Positions 14,935-23,342 of a stretch of DNA of 64,000 nucleotides are shown here, in pieces; the first letter of the stretch is position 1; every line of letters starts with the position of its first letter. The notes below the pieces were generated by a model that saw only the letters and a list, made by a program, of their open reading frames with translations, ran no database searches and had not been told where the DNA came from. The stretch covers positions 9,607 through 73,606 of the forward strand of contig JAVVRP010000004.1 of assembly GCA_036654655.1 (NCBI GenBank). The letters are read 5' to 3'. This DNA is from JAVVRP01 sp036654655. Lineage in GTDB: Bacteria > Bacillota > Clostridia > Christensenellales > UBA1242. The translations under genes were made by a program, and so were the position numbers.

Positions 14935-15180
14935 TTTAACGTTTTTGTGCCATAATTTTTAATTTTTTTTAATATTTTAGCGCAAATAATTGACTTTACA
15001 CACAAAATATAATACAATTTGGGAGTAAATAAATGAGAAAATTTAATTATGTTTAAGGCTTTTAGAAAAAAATATGCAAACAATATCATTACTAAACACA
15101 AATTGAAAAATCAATTTTTATTCAAAAAATAATTAAAAGTTTTATTTAATATTTAGTTAGTTAACAATATTGGGGCAAAA
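14935..15180. other. AT-rich stretch with no supported gene
   Basis: Contains a GGGAG site followed by a 7-codon frame (ATG at 15032) and a 27-codon basic frame beginning ATG at 15050. Both are too short and featureless to call genes. Confidence 0.3.
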
Positions 15181-15414
15181 ATGAAAATTAAAGATATATT
15201 AACAAAAATTGGATATATGAAAAATGCAGTTAATTTATTGGCCAGAAAATTACGCACAAGAATTAAAATGAGTTCACAATTTGTTGCACAATTAGAAAAT
15301 GAACAAATAGTTTTAACGGTTAAAAAACTTTTAAAAATATTTAAAATTTGCAATTTTTCAGTTAAGCATTTTTTTCAAACCCAATTGAATTTGATACTAA
15401 AAAAATTTAATTAA
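15181..15414 (+). CDS. Degenerate XRE-like HTH protein
   Basis: 77 residues, strongly basic. The second half (SQFVAQLENEQIVLTVKKLLKIFKICNFSVKHFF) follows the pattern of helices 3-5 of an XRE helix-turn-helix (S-x-I-x-x-L-E-x-G, L-x-x-L-L-K-I), but the first two helices are missing or altered. No convincing ribosome site. It is either a divergent small regulator or a decaying one next to the phage-derived locus. Confidence 0.4.
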   Translation: MKIKDILTKIGYMKNAVNLLARKLRTRIKMSSQFVAQLENEQIVLTVKKLLKIFKICNFSVKHFFQTQLNLILKKFN

Positions 15415-15500
15415 TTTAATATAGTTTTTACTTATTAACAAACAAAAAAATAAAACTATATCAATAAAATAACAATTAGATAATTATTAAAAGGATATTT

Positions 15501-16610
15501 ATGAAAATTACAGTGGAAAAAGTTTTTGAAAGCAATTTTATAAAATTAGTTTTGTGCAACCCTTTCAATCAAAAAAAATTTAAAAAATGTTTTATTAGAA
15601 AAGTTTTAATTAAAAATATTGCTATGTTTCAGGCAGAAGAATTTGTTAACACACAAGTGTTTCACAAAAATTACTCGGCAAACGAAATTGTTTTTTATGT
15701 AAAAGATTTATTAAATAATCATTTTAAAAGCATAAATATTTTATTTGATGGCTTGGAGTGGCAGGGTGTTTATTTTAACAACTTAATTAATTATATTGAA
15801 AACTTTAATGCAATTAAAAGAGAAGTTGATGTTAACCATAATAAAAATAAAAATTATATTTTAAAAGATAAACAACTTGTTGAACCACTTGTTGAACTTG
15901 GAATTATGGACAACAAAGGAAATGTTTTAAAATCTCACATGGATAAATTTATTCAAATAAATAATTTTCTTTTAATTTTAGAGTCAGCAATAAAAAATTT
16001 TGAATTTAAAAATAAAATTATTATTTACGATTTATGTTGCGGAAAATCTTATTTGTCTTTTTTAATTTATTATTATTTAAAATTTATAAAAAAATGTGAT
16101 TTTAAAATTATTGGAGTTGATTTAAAAAAAGATGTAATTGAAAAATGTAATAATATAAAAGCAAATCTTAATTACGATGATATAGAATTTATTTGTGCCG
16201 ACATTTCAAATATTGAAATTAAAAACGCCGACATTGTTGTCAGCCTGCATGCTTGCGATATTGGCACAGATATTGTGCTAAAAAAAGCAGTTTTGAGTTA
16301 TGCCAAAATTATTATAAGTGTACCTTGTTGCCACAAAGAAGTTTTGCATCAGTTATCTATTCCAAAACAAATGAATTTTATGCTAAAATATGGGCTTTTT
16401 AAAGAGCGTTTTTCTGCCATTTTAACAGACTCTTTGCGTGCAAATTTTTTAGAAAATCATGGGTATGAAACAGAAATAATGGAATTTGTTGATTTTTGCA
16501 ATTCACCCAAAAATGTGTTAATAAAAGCAATTAAAGTTGGAACAAAAAAAGATAATAATTTTAATGAGATTTTAAACACTTTTAATATTAAACCATCTAT
16601 TTTAAATTAA
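15501..16610 (+). CDS. SAM-dependent methyltransferase, Methyltransf_32-like
   Basis: 369 residues behind AAAAGGA. The N-terminal ~130 residues are an unrecognised beta-rich region. From ~165 there is a Rossmann methyltransferase: IIIYDLCCGKSYLSFLIYYYL (SAM-binding loop, with CCGKS in place of GxGxG), IIGVDLK, IEFICADISN, then DIVVSLHACDIGTDIVL and IISVPCCHKE. The LHACDxGTD and PCCH motifs are shared with the METTL25/RRNAD-like family. Substrate unknown; RNA or protein is plausible. It converges on uvrC with a 4-bp overlap of the stop codons. Confidence 0.8.
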   Translation: MKITVEKVFESNFIKLVLCNPFNQKKFKKCFIRKVLIKNIAMFQAEEFVNTQVFHKNYSANEIVFYVKDLLNNHFKSINILFDGLEWQGVYFNNLINYIENFNAIKREVDVNHNKNKNYILKDKQLVEPLVELGIMDNKGNVLKSHMDKFIQINNFLLILESAIKNFEFKNKIIIYDLCCGKSYLSFLIYYYLKFIKKCDFKIIGVDLKKDVIEKCNNIKANLNYDDIEFICADISNIEIKNADIVVSLHACDIGTDIVLKKAVLSYAKIIISVPCCHKEVLHQLSIPKQMNFMLKYGLFKERFSAILTDSLRANFLENHGYETEIMEFVDFCNSPKNVLIKAIKVGTKKDNNFNEILNTFNIKPSILN

Positions 16611-18403
16611 TTTAGTTTGTCTAAAACTTTTTTGGCAAGCGTTGCACTAAGCCCAATTTTTTTTAGGTCTATTATATTTGCTTTTTTAATATTTTCAACT
16701 GTTTTAAAATTTTGCAAAAGAATTTCTTTTCTTTTTTTTCCAATGCCCTCAATATTGTCTAGTGCACTATTAAGCATGCTTTTTGATCTTAAATTTCTGT
16801 GAAATGTAATTGCAAACCTGTGCGCCTCATCTCTGCCATTTTGTAATAAAATTAACTCAGCGCTATTGCGTTCTAGCATGACAGGTGTTTTTGAGTTTTG
16901 CACAAACACCTCGTCAAACTTTTCTGCCAGACTTATTATTGGAATGTGCATTCCCACTTTTTTCATTGCACTAACGGCACTTGATAGTTGCCCCTTTCCA
17001 CCATCTATTAAAATTAAGTTTGGACGCTGAAATTTATTATCTTCATTCAAATGTTTTAATCTTCGTTCAAGTGTTTCTTCCATGCTGGCAAAATCGTTTG
17101 CCCCATCAACAGTTTTAATTTTAAATTTTCGATATTCTTTTTTACATGGCAAACCATCAACAAAAACAATCATACTGGCAACTTGATTTGTTCCACCGAT
17201 GTTTGAAATGTCATACCATTCAATTCGCCTTGGGAATTCGGGCAAATTTAAAAGTTTTTGCAGGTTGTTTAAACCCTTTGCAAGTTTTTCATTTTTACGC
17301 ATTTCTTGATTAACAAATTTTTCTAAGTGGTTTTTTGCATTATCCTTTGCCATTTGAATAAGCGAATTTCCAACACCTTTTTGAGGCACAATAATATGCA
17401 CCTTTGAGGTCAATTTTTGAGCAAGAATTTTTTCTAAGCCTTGCTTTTCAAATGGTTCAATATTAACATAAATTTGTTTTGATGGCTTTGCATTTTCATA
17501 ATATTGATTTATAAAACTGGCTACAATTTCATTTGCAGGCACAACATCTGTTAAAACACTTTGTGAAAACACTCCAATAATTTTGCCGTTTCGCACAAAC
17601 ATTGTTGCAATAGAAGCGCATATTCCGTTACTGTGATAGCAAAAAACATCTGCTTCAAGATTTGTTGATAACGAAGCAACAACATGACTTTCCATTTTTT
17701 TAATCATTTCAAATTGTTCTCTAAAATCTATTGCTCGTTCAAAATTTTCATTTTTTGCAAAAACGTTCATTTTTTCTGTTAAATATTTTTTAATTTCTAA
17801 TGTGTTTCCTTTTAAAAAATCCATGGCCTTTTCAACTCTTTTTTTATATTCGTCTGCGCTTTCTTTTTTTGTGCACGGAGCAGAGCAAAGCCCTAAAAAA
17901 AAGTTTAAACACTCTCTTTTAGGTTTTTTTGTTAACTTTCCTAAACATGTTCTTAATCCAAAAGCGCCACTTATCATGTTTACAATTTTGCTTGGAGAAA
18001 CACCCTGAATGTATGGCCCAAAATATTTTGCGTTGTCATTTAACACTTTTCTAACAACGCTAATTCTGGGGAATTCATCTTTTATATCTATTTTTATATA
18101 TGGAAATTGTTTGCCATCTTTTAATAAAATGTTGTAAAACGGCATATATTTTTTTATTAAATTACTTTCAAGGGCAAATGCGTCAAGTTCACTTGGGGTT
18201 ATTAAAAAATCAAAATCGGCAATTTTGTCCACCATTGCTTTAACTTTAATATGTTTATGTGAATTATTAAAATATTGAGATATTCTGTTTTTTAAATTTT
18301 TTGCTTTTCCAACATAAATAATTTTTCCAGTAATATCTCGCATTATATAAACACCACTGAAAAGTGGCAAATTTTTTACTTTTTGTAAAATTATTTCATT
18401 CAT
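16607..18403 (-). CDS. uvrC: Excinuclease ABC subunit C
   Basis: 598 residues, normal length. GIY-YIG nuclease domain at the start (GVYIMRDITGKIIYVGKAKNLKNRI, residues ~18-42), a UVR motif for UvrB binding around 200-235, the RNase H-like second nuclease (IEWYDISNIGGTNQVASMIVFVDG; LILIDGGKGQLSSA), and a helix-hairpin-helix tail (LDNIEGIGKKRKEILLQNF). Makes the two incisions in nucleotide excision repair together with UvrB. Nothing unusual. Confidence 0.96.
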   Translation of the reverse strand: MNEIILQKVKNLPLFSGVYIMRDITGKIIYVGKAKNLKNRISQYFNNSHKHIKVKAMVDKIADFDFLITPSELDAFALESNLIKKYMPFYNILLKDGKQFPYIKIDIKDEFPRISVVRKVLNDNAKYFGPYIQGVSPSKIVNMISGAFGLRTCLGKLTKKPKRECLNFFLGLCSAPCTKKESADEYKKRVEKAMDFLKGNTLEIKKYLTEKMNVFAKNENFERAIDFREQFEMIKKMESHVVASLSTNLEADVFCYHSNGICASIATMFVRNGKIIGVFSQSVLTDVVPANEIVASFINQYYENAKPSKQIYVNIEPFEKQGLEKILAQKLTSKVHIIVPQKGVGNSLIQMAKDNAKNHLEKFVNQEMRKNEKLAKGLNNLQKLLNLPEFPRRIEWYDISNIGGTNQVASMIVFVDGLPCKKEYRKFKIKTVDGANDFASMEETLERRLKHLNEDNKFQRPNLILIDGGKGQLSSAVSAMKKVGMHIPIISLAEKFDEVFVQNSKTPVMLERNSAELILLQNGRDEAHRFAITFHRNLRSKSMLNSALDNIEGIGKKRKEILLQNFKTVENIKKANIIDLKKIGLSATLAKKVLDKLN

Positions 18404-18449
18404 ATGTTTTATTATATCTTAATTTGCTTATTTGTTCAACAAACTTTAT

Positions 18450-18791
18450 TTAACTTATTTTTAATGTGTTAACTGCCGATAGCATAAGGTCATTAAAGTG
18501 CTTATTTTTAATTTTGTACAATATTATTTTACCGCTTCGCCTAAATTCAACAATTTTTTTTGTTCGTAAAATTTGCAATTGATGAGAAACTGTGGTTTGA
18601 TTCATTTTTAATATTATTGATATATCTCCAACACAAAGTTCGCTTATGGAAAGTAACGTTGCAATTTTAAGCCTGGACAAATCCGAAAAGTTTTGAAAAA
18701 AATCTGCAAGATTAGATATTTCATTTGTTGTTGGCATATACGAGGCAATTTTCTTTTTTGTTTTTTCATTTACTATTAAAAAATTTTGCAT
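18450..18791 (-). CDS. ArsR/SmtB-family repressor
   Basis: 113 residues with a winged helix: LSRLKIATLLSISELCVGDISIILKMNQTTVSHQLQILRTKKIVEFRRSGKIILYKI. The metal-binding ELCVCD motif of ArsR/CadC is reduced to ELCVGD, with only one Cys, and no N-terminal Cys pair is present, so if it senses metal it does so differently. AAAGGTGAT precedes the ATG. It is divergent from the Cys-rich small protein at 18946, which is a plausible target. Confidence 0.85.
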   Translation of the reverse strand: MQNFLIVNEKTKKKIASYMPTTNEISNLADFFQNFSDLSRLKIATLLSISELCVGDISIILKMNQTTVSHQLQILRTKKIVEFRRSGKIILYKIKNKHFNDLMLSAVNTLKIS

Positions 18792-18945
18792 AAATCACCT
18801 TTCACACTTTAATTAAGTTTGTGCATATATATTCCCAGACCACAACTTAAATTAAGTATGACAACTGATAAAATTATTTCAAAGCACAATTTTGCAATAA
18901 AATGCAGAAAAATAGGAACAAAAAACAAATTTTGGAGGTGTATAA

Positions 18946-19143
18946 ATGTTTCAACAAGATATTTTATTGGTTTTATTACTTTCGATTTTAACATCGGCAA
19001 CAAACACAGACTTAAACACAAACTCAAACTTTTTACTTTTGCTATTGCTGGCACTTAGCGGGACAGGGCAAAATCAAGGGTGCGGATGTGGATGCAACTG
19101 CTCAAATGGTTGTGGGGGAACTTGCTCTGGCAGAACTTTTTAA
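18946..19143 (+). CDS. Cys/Gly-rich small membrane protein, 65 aa
   Basis: A perfect GGAGGTG site precedes the ATG. The first half is hydrophobic with two leucine runs (DILLVLLLSIL, FLLLLLLALSG); the last 24 residues hold six Cys among Gly/Asn (GCGCGCNCSNGCGGTCSGRTF). Similar leucine-run plus Cys-tail small proteins occur in spore-formers, but I cannot name the family. A metal-binding or spore-coat role is conceivable. Divergent ArsR-type regulator upstream. Confidence 0.7.
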   Translation: MFQQDILLVLLLSILTSATNTDLNTNSNFLLLLLLALSGTGQNQGCGCGCNCSNGCGGTCSGRTF

Positions 19144-19151
19144 CTTTTAAT

Positions 19152-19817
19152 TTACTTTGCTCCAACTGAAAAAAACAAATCATTAATTTTGTTGTGGCGT
19201 TTTACAATTTCTATTGTTTTTTGATTAACAATTTGATTTTTTTTGGCGATTATTTCATTGCTTTGCCCAAACAAGTCTTTAAGCACAAGCCTGCCAATTA
19301 ACGCCTGTGAATCAGTTTCAATTTTTACTGGTAAAATTTCTTTTAAAGTTTTAACCATTATTTTATCAGTTTCTGTTTGGTTATTTGCACGCGGGAAAAT
19401 ATTTGTTTTTAATATTCTTTTTTCACTCTGAAATATTCCTACTTGATTAAAATATAATAATTCGCTTGCAGTTTTTGTGCAATCTTGAAAACAAAAATCC
19501 ATAATTTTGCCATTTGGTTCAAAATCTATGTCCATTAATGCACCAATTGTTTTTCCGTTTGTTAAAAAACAGTTTTTTCCAATAAAATCATTTGTTTTGT
19601 TATCAAAAACTTGCAAAACAGTTTTGTTTTTAATTAAAAACACATCACCATATACAAATACTTTGTTTGCCGGCAAAAAATAACGCTCTCCGCCTTCAAT
19701 TACAAATCCATTAATTTTATTATATTTTTCGTTTAAAACAAGCCCTACAAGTGTTCCCGCCTGGACTGCTTCAAACATGCAGACAACTTGTTTGTTTAAT
19801 ATTTGAGAAAAAAACAT
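19152..19817 (-). CDS. PRC-barrel domain protein
   Basis: 221 residues behind GAGGTG. Two PRC-barrel-like units: residues ~5-75 (GTLVGLVLNEKYNKINGFVIEGGERYFLPANKVFVYGDVFLI) and ~77-140 (FIGKNCFLTNGKTIGALMDIDFEPNGKIMDFCFQD). The C-terminal ~60 residues (LIGRLVLKDLFGQSNEIIAKKNQIVNQKTIEIVKRHNKINDLF) look helical with a possible third barrel strand. PRC-barrels occur in RNA-processing (RimM), sporulation (YlmC/YmxH) and reaction-centre proteins. A 0A box and a DnaA-box pair lie in its upstream gap (19866-19913), hinting at sporulation/replication control. Confidence 0.75.
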   Translation of the reverse strand: MFFSQILNKQVVCMFEAVQAGTLVGLVLNEKYNKINGFVIEGGERYFLPANKVFVYGDVFLIKNKTVLQVFDNKTNDFIGKNCFLTNGKTIGALMDIDFEPNGKIMDFCFQDCTKTASELLYFNQVGIFQSEKRILKTNIFPRANNQTETDKIMVKTLKEILPVKIETDSQALIGRLVLKDLFGQSNEIIAKKNQIVNQKTIEIVKRHNKINDLFFSVGAK

Positions 19818-19865
19818 ATTTCACCTCTTGAAATATGCTATTTCTTAAAATTTAATTTATGAGTT

Positions 19866-19872
19866 TTCGACA
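19866..19872 (-). promoter_or_regulatory. 0A box upstream of the PRC-barrel gene
   Basis: TGTCGAA on the minus strand, the core Spo0A-binding heptamer, 49 bp upstream of the start codon. Confidence 0.4.
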
Positions 19873-19882
19873 TAAAATTTTG

Positions 19883-19913
19883 TTATTCACAATACATCTT
19901 GTTTTGTGGATAA
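19883..19913. promoter_or_regulatory. Inverted pair of DnaA boxes
   Basis: TTATTCACA (19883-19891, one mismatch) and TGTGGATAA (19905-19913, perfect, reverse orientation), separated by 13 bp, in the 100-bp gap between the cyclase and the PRC-barrel gene. Confidence 0.5.
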
Positions 19914-19917
19914 CATT

Positions 19918-21327
19918 TTATATTTTTGATTTACCCATTTTTTCCAAGCACTTGTTAAAGTACATATAACAAACCTTATCTTCTTTTTCCTTTTTATATA
20001 CTGCCTGAAACATATTTTTTGCTTCTTCAAATTTGTTGTTTCCAAACGCTCTTACTGCTTGCTCAAATTGATTTTTGTATTTTGATAAAATATCTTTTTT
20101 TGTTTTATTATAACACTCTAAACTTTCATATATGCCAACCAACTCTCCTTTTGATTGTGTTAAAATTGCACCAATATATCTGTATGCAAAAAAATATTTG
20201 CTTGTCAAAGCAATAAGTGTGTTTTTTGAAAATATTAATTTGCTTCCAAAATCTTTGTTAAACGATTCCATTTTGCCTGCAAAGTTAACAGCGTTTGAAA
20301 TAATGGTTGGGCTTTTTCTGTTTTCATCTCCAACCACTCCAAAAACAACATTTCCCGTGTTAATTGCAATTCCAACATCAACACTTGGAGATTTGCTGTT
20401 TTGTTTGTTTTTTATTGCAACTGAACTTATTATTTCATTTCCACATTCAACGCATTTTTGTGGATTTAAAAACACCGCAAGCATACCATCGCCAAAATAT
20501 TTATCAACAAATCCACCATGTTTTTTAACAAGAGGGCTTACAATATTCATGTAAGAACTAATATAGTTAAAATTATCTTCTAAGTTAAGTGAAGTGCTTA
20601 TTGCAGAAGAATTTCTTATGTCACAATACATGGTTGTAACTTCCTTTTGCACTTGGTTGCCTAATTCAAGTTCCATTATTGAAACCTTTCCAAAAAACTT
20701 TAAAAATTGTTTAGGAATGTATTTTTCGTACTCTAAATTTGTTTTTGAAATTATGTTTTCCTTTTCCCTAAATACATCGTTTATTTTATTTAAACCAAAT
20801 TCAATATTTTTAAATTGTTTTCCACCATTAATTACAATTTGATTTTTAATTCTACCGTCGCCAAGCCTGTTTATATATTTTTCTACTTTTGAAATTGGTC
20901 TGCACGATGTCCAAAAAACAAAAAGCATAAACGCAATGTATACAAGTGACAAAAGAATAATCCACAACTGTGAGTTTTTCTTTTCTTCAATTAAAAGTGC
21001 TTTAACAAAGTACGCAATTGGCTTTGTTTTTTGAATTGGGCTTTCCATAAAAATAAGAAAAACAAAAACAAAAATTCCTGTTGAAAGAATATTTAACACT
21101 AGCAATTTATATGGCAAAGAAAATATTTGCAACAGTTGTACAAACAAACTTAACAAAAGTGTAAAAGTTAAAATAAAAAATGAAAAACCTATCCATCCAT
21201 TTGTGGAAAATCCAAATTTTATTCCATTTGAAAAATTTAAGCCGTCTAAAAATTCTGGCAAAAATAATGCCAGCCCAATCACTGAAAGCGTTAACAATAT
21301 TAAAAGCACTTTTACACTTGTTTTCAT
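19918..21327 (-). CDS. Membrane class III nucleotidyl cyclase
   Basis: 469 residues. Four N-terminal membrane helices within residues ~1-155, a linker resembling HAMP, then the cyclase homology domain: TMYCDIRNSS (first metal Asp), GFVDKYFGDGMLAVF (second metal Asp), VDVGIAINTGNVVFGVVG, NAVNFAGKMES. The C-terminus looks TPR-like (AVRAFGNNKFEEAKNMFQAVYK). Departures from active adenylyl cyclases: the usual NxAxRxE transition-state Arg is Lys (NFAGKME) and the base-contact Asp position reads ISN. Activity and the product (cAMP or other) are therefore uncertain. No convincing ribosome site before the ATG. Confidence 0.85.
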   Translation of the reverse strand: MKTSVKVLLILLTLSVIGLALFLPEFLDGLNFSNGIKFGFSTNGWIGFSFFILTFTLLLSLFVQLLQIFSLPYKLLVLNILSTGIFVFVFLIFMESPIQKTKPIAYFVKALLIEEKKNSQLWIILLSLVYIAFMLFVFWTSCRPISKVEKYINRLGDGRIKNQIVINGGKQFKNIEFGLNKINDVFREKENIISKTNLEYEKYIPKQFLKFFGKVSIMELELGNQVQKEVTTMYCDIRNSSAISTSLNLEDNFNYISSYMNIVSPLVKKHGGFVDKYFGDGMLAVFLNPQKCVECGNEIISSVAIKNKQNSKSPSVDVGIAINTGNVVFGVVGDENRKSPTIISNAVNFAGKMESFNKDFGSKLIFSKNTLIALTSKYFFAYRYIGAILTQSKGELVGIYESLECYNKTKKDILSKYKNQFEQAVRAFGNNKFEEAKNMFQAVYKKEKEDKVCYMYFNKCLEKMGKSKI

Positions 21328-21414
21328 TTAAAATAGTTTGAGAAAAAAAATAAAAGTTATTCATAATAATTTTTTTTAAAAAATTGCTATGATTTTACCT
21401 TTTTATATTGTATA

Positions 21415-22128
21415 ATGCGTCATATGAGTTGTGGACTGTTTTTAGTTGAAAAAGACGAGGTTGTTTTAAATCATCCAAAACAAAAATCTATGCATTTTGG
21501 ACACAGAACACGTTTGCTTTCCCAAATTGAAAAGGGTGGATTTGACAAGTTGAGCGAGGTTAATCAACTGGAATTTTTGCTCTCCTTAATTATTCCACAA
21601 AAAGATGTAAATCCAATTTCTCACAAACTTATAGAAAAATTTAATTCTTTAAACAATATTTTAAGTCTTTCAACAATAGAACTTTACAAATCGGGCATTG
21701 TGTCATACAAAACTGCCGATAGGTTAATTGAAATTAACCGTTTAAAAAATATTTTTGAATCAAAGTTTTTAAAAACCGACTTATCACTTTCAACCATTGG
21801 CAGTGTTGCAAACTATATTAAAAATTTGTTTTTATGTGCATCTTGCAAATGTGTTGTTTTGTTTTTGGACGACAGTGAAATCCCCATAAAACAACTTGAA
21901 CTTAATGTTTTTAACGCTGAAACAATGCTGGCAATAATTTCTAAACAATTTGATATTTTGCCTTGCAAGTTTGCCATATGCACAAAGGAACAAGATGCTT
22001 CTTTTTATTCTAGTTTTAAAACACAGTGTATTGAGTTTGGTGCAAAATTAATTGATATTTTTGTTATTAAACAAGACGAAACAATTTTTAGTGTTGAATT
22101 TAATCAAACTATTTTAAACATAAAGTAA
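21415..22128 (+). CDS. RadC-like protein lacking the JAMM motif
   Basis: 237 residues. The N-terminal part MHFGHRTRLLSQIEKGGFDKLSEVNQLEFLLSLIIPQKDVNPISHKLIEKFNSLNNILS matches the RadC/UPF0758 helical region (hGHRxRLxxRF...ELLELLL...P.kD..p.A..LL..F). The C-terminal half aligns in length with the JAB/MPN domain but has no His-x-His...Asp metal motif, so metalloprotease-type activity is unlikely. A TATAAT box at 21411-21416 implies that translation may begin at the second ATG (21424) on a leaderless mRNA. Role in repair is unproven for the family. Confidence 0.75.
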   Translation: MRHMSCGLFLVEKDEVVLNHPKQKSMHFGHRTRLLSQIEKGGFDKLSEVNQLEFLLSLIIPQKDVNPISHKLIEKFNSLNNILSLSTIELYKSGIVSYKTADRLIEINRLKNIFESKFLKTDLSLSTIGSVANYIKNLFLCASCKCVVLFLDDSEIPIKQLELNVFNAETMLAIISKQFDILPCKFAICTKEQDASFYSSFKTQCIEFGAKLIDIFVIKQDETIFSVEFNQTILNIK

Positions 22129-22129
22129 A

Positions 22130-22702
22130 TTATTTGTTTGTTAATTTATTTTTTATTCTGTTTAAAGCGTTATCAATGCTTTTGGGAGTTTTTAACAATG
22201 TTTTTGCAATGATTTGATAGTCATGCCCTAACAAAAATTGGGTTAACACTTCTTGCTCAAAAGATGAAAGCAGTTTTATAATTTTTGCTTGCATTTCCAA
22301 ATTTCTTTCTTTTATTTCCAGTTTATCAATGGCGGAAACTTCATTTTCGTTAAGCAAAAAATTAATCATTTCATCTTCTCCACTTTTTGTTGGAGTGTTA
22401 AATGAAATTGAAGAATTTAATGCAATATGCTTTTGTCTGTTTGCACTTTTAACCGCTGTTTGAATTCTTCTTGTTATACAAATTCTTGCAAAAGCGCCAA
22501 AACTGTTGCCTTTTTTAAAGTTTAAACAAGCGTTATGCACCCCAATCATTCCTTCTTGCAAAAGATCTTCAACTTCTGCCCCAACCAAAAAATAACCTCT
22601 GCAAATTTGTTTTACCAAAGTTTTATATCTTTGTAAAAGTTCTTCTTCTGCACCGCTGTTTCCTTGTTGAGCAAGCAAAGCAAGTTCTTCATCTGTTTTC
22701 AA
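22130..22702 (-). CDS. sigH: SigH-like sporulation sigma factor
   Basis: 190 residues. Region 2: DEELALLAQQGNSGAEEELLQRYKTLVKQICRGYFLVGAEVEDLLQEGMIGVHNACLNFKKGNSFGAFARICITRRIQTAVKSANRQKH, near-diagnostic for SigH. Region 4 at the end: SSFEQEVLTQFLLGHDYQIIAKTLLKTPKSIDNALNRIKNKL. In spore-formers SigH directs early sporulation genes, including spo0A. GAAGGTGAA precedes the ATG. Slightly shorter than the Bacillus protein (218). An alternative would be another sigma-70 family member, but the YFLVGAEVEDLLQEG motif favours SigH. Confidence 0.88.
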   Translation of the reverse strand: MKTDEELALLAQQGNSGAEEELLQRYKTLVKQICRGYFLVGAEVEDLLQEGMIGVHNACLNFKKGNSFGAFARICITRRIQTAVKSANRQKHIALNSSISFNTPTKSGEDEMINFLLNENEVSAIDKLEIKERNLEMQAKIIKLLSSFEQEVLTQFLLGHDYQIIAKTLLKTPKSIDNALNRIKNKLTNK

Positions 22703-22721
22703 AATTCACCTTCTTTAACGC

Positions 22722-23342
22722 TTATTTTTTATCAAGTTTTTTGTTTTTTTCTTTTTCATTTTTACTTTGTGGAGGGAACACAACATTATCTACTGGAAGA
22801 GTAAAAACAATTCCTACTCTGGAATCGTTAAAATTAAGTTTGTTTGAAATGGCATTTGTTATTTGCGCTGTATTTTCTGATTGAGAAACAATTAAAATAA
22901 TCTCTTTTTGGCTGTCAATTGACATTCCCATAAAACTTTGCAAATTTGCCCCCGCACCACGTGCAGAAAAACACGTGCCTCCCCCTGCGCCCATTTTTCT
23001 TGCTTCATCCATAATTTCTTGCACATGCCCCATTGGTGCAATTGTTACAATCAAATCATATTTTTTCATTAAAACCTCCTTTACACAAAAATATATTCCA
23101 CTTTTACTATCCGCCAATTTGGTTTTTACATAATTTTTAAAAAGCAATTCTTTTTCTGGTGTTGTTTCCGTAAAAACAAGTGTTCTTTGTTTTTTATCAT
23201 TAGTAAACATTTCAAAAAGATTTTTTTTGCTAACACTTATGCCTTGCGCAATAATAAAAAAATCATCGCCAATTTCTTTTAATTTGTTTACAATTTCATT
23301 TTCATGCTTGCTATCAAAAATTGCAACACAAACTTCTGTCAT
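22722..23342 (-). CDS. PII-like protein with two tandem domains
   Basis: 206 residues. The C-terminal half (MKKYDLIVTIAPMGHVQEIMDEARKMGAGGGTCFSARG...KEIILIVSQSENTAQITNAISNKL) is a PII fold with a Gly-rich loop in place of the usual T-loop. The N-terminal half (TEVCVAIFDSKHENEIVNKLKEIGDDFFIIAQGIS) looks like a second, more divergent copy. The start codon overlaps the stop of the DUF1538 gene, so the two are one operon. PII proteins typically gate a partner transporter by binding nucleotides; here the DUF1538 protein is the obvious partner. Confidence 0.85.
   Translation of the reverse strand: MTEVCVAIFDSKHENEIVNKLKEIGDDFFIIAQGISVSKKNLFEMFTNDKKQRTLVFTETTPEKELLFKNYVKTKLADSKSGIYFCVKEVLMKKYDLIVTIAPMGHVQEIMDEARKMGAGGGTCFSARGAGANLQSFMGMSIDSQKEIILIVSQSENTAQITNAISNKLNFNDSRVGIVFTLPVDNVVFPPQSKNEKEKNKKLDKK

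Noticed and set aside
14916..15101. 61-codon minus-strand frame
   Set aside because: No ribosome site, no domain pattern, crosses the boundary of the decayed phage fragment.
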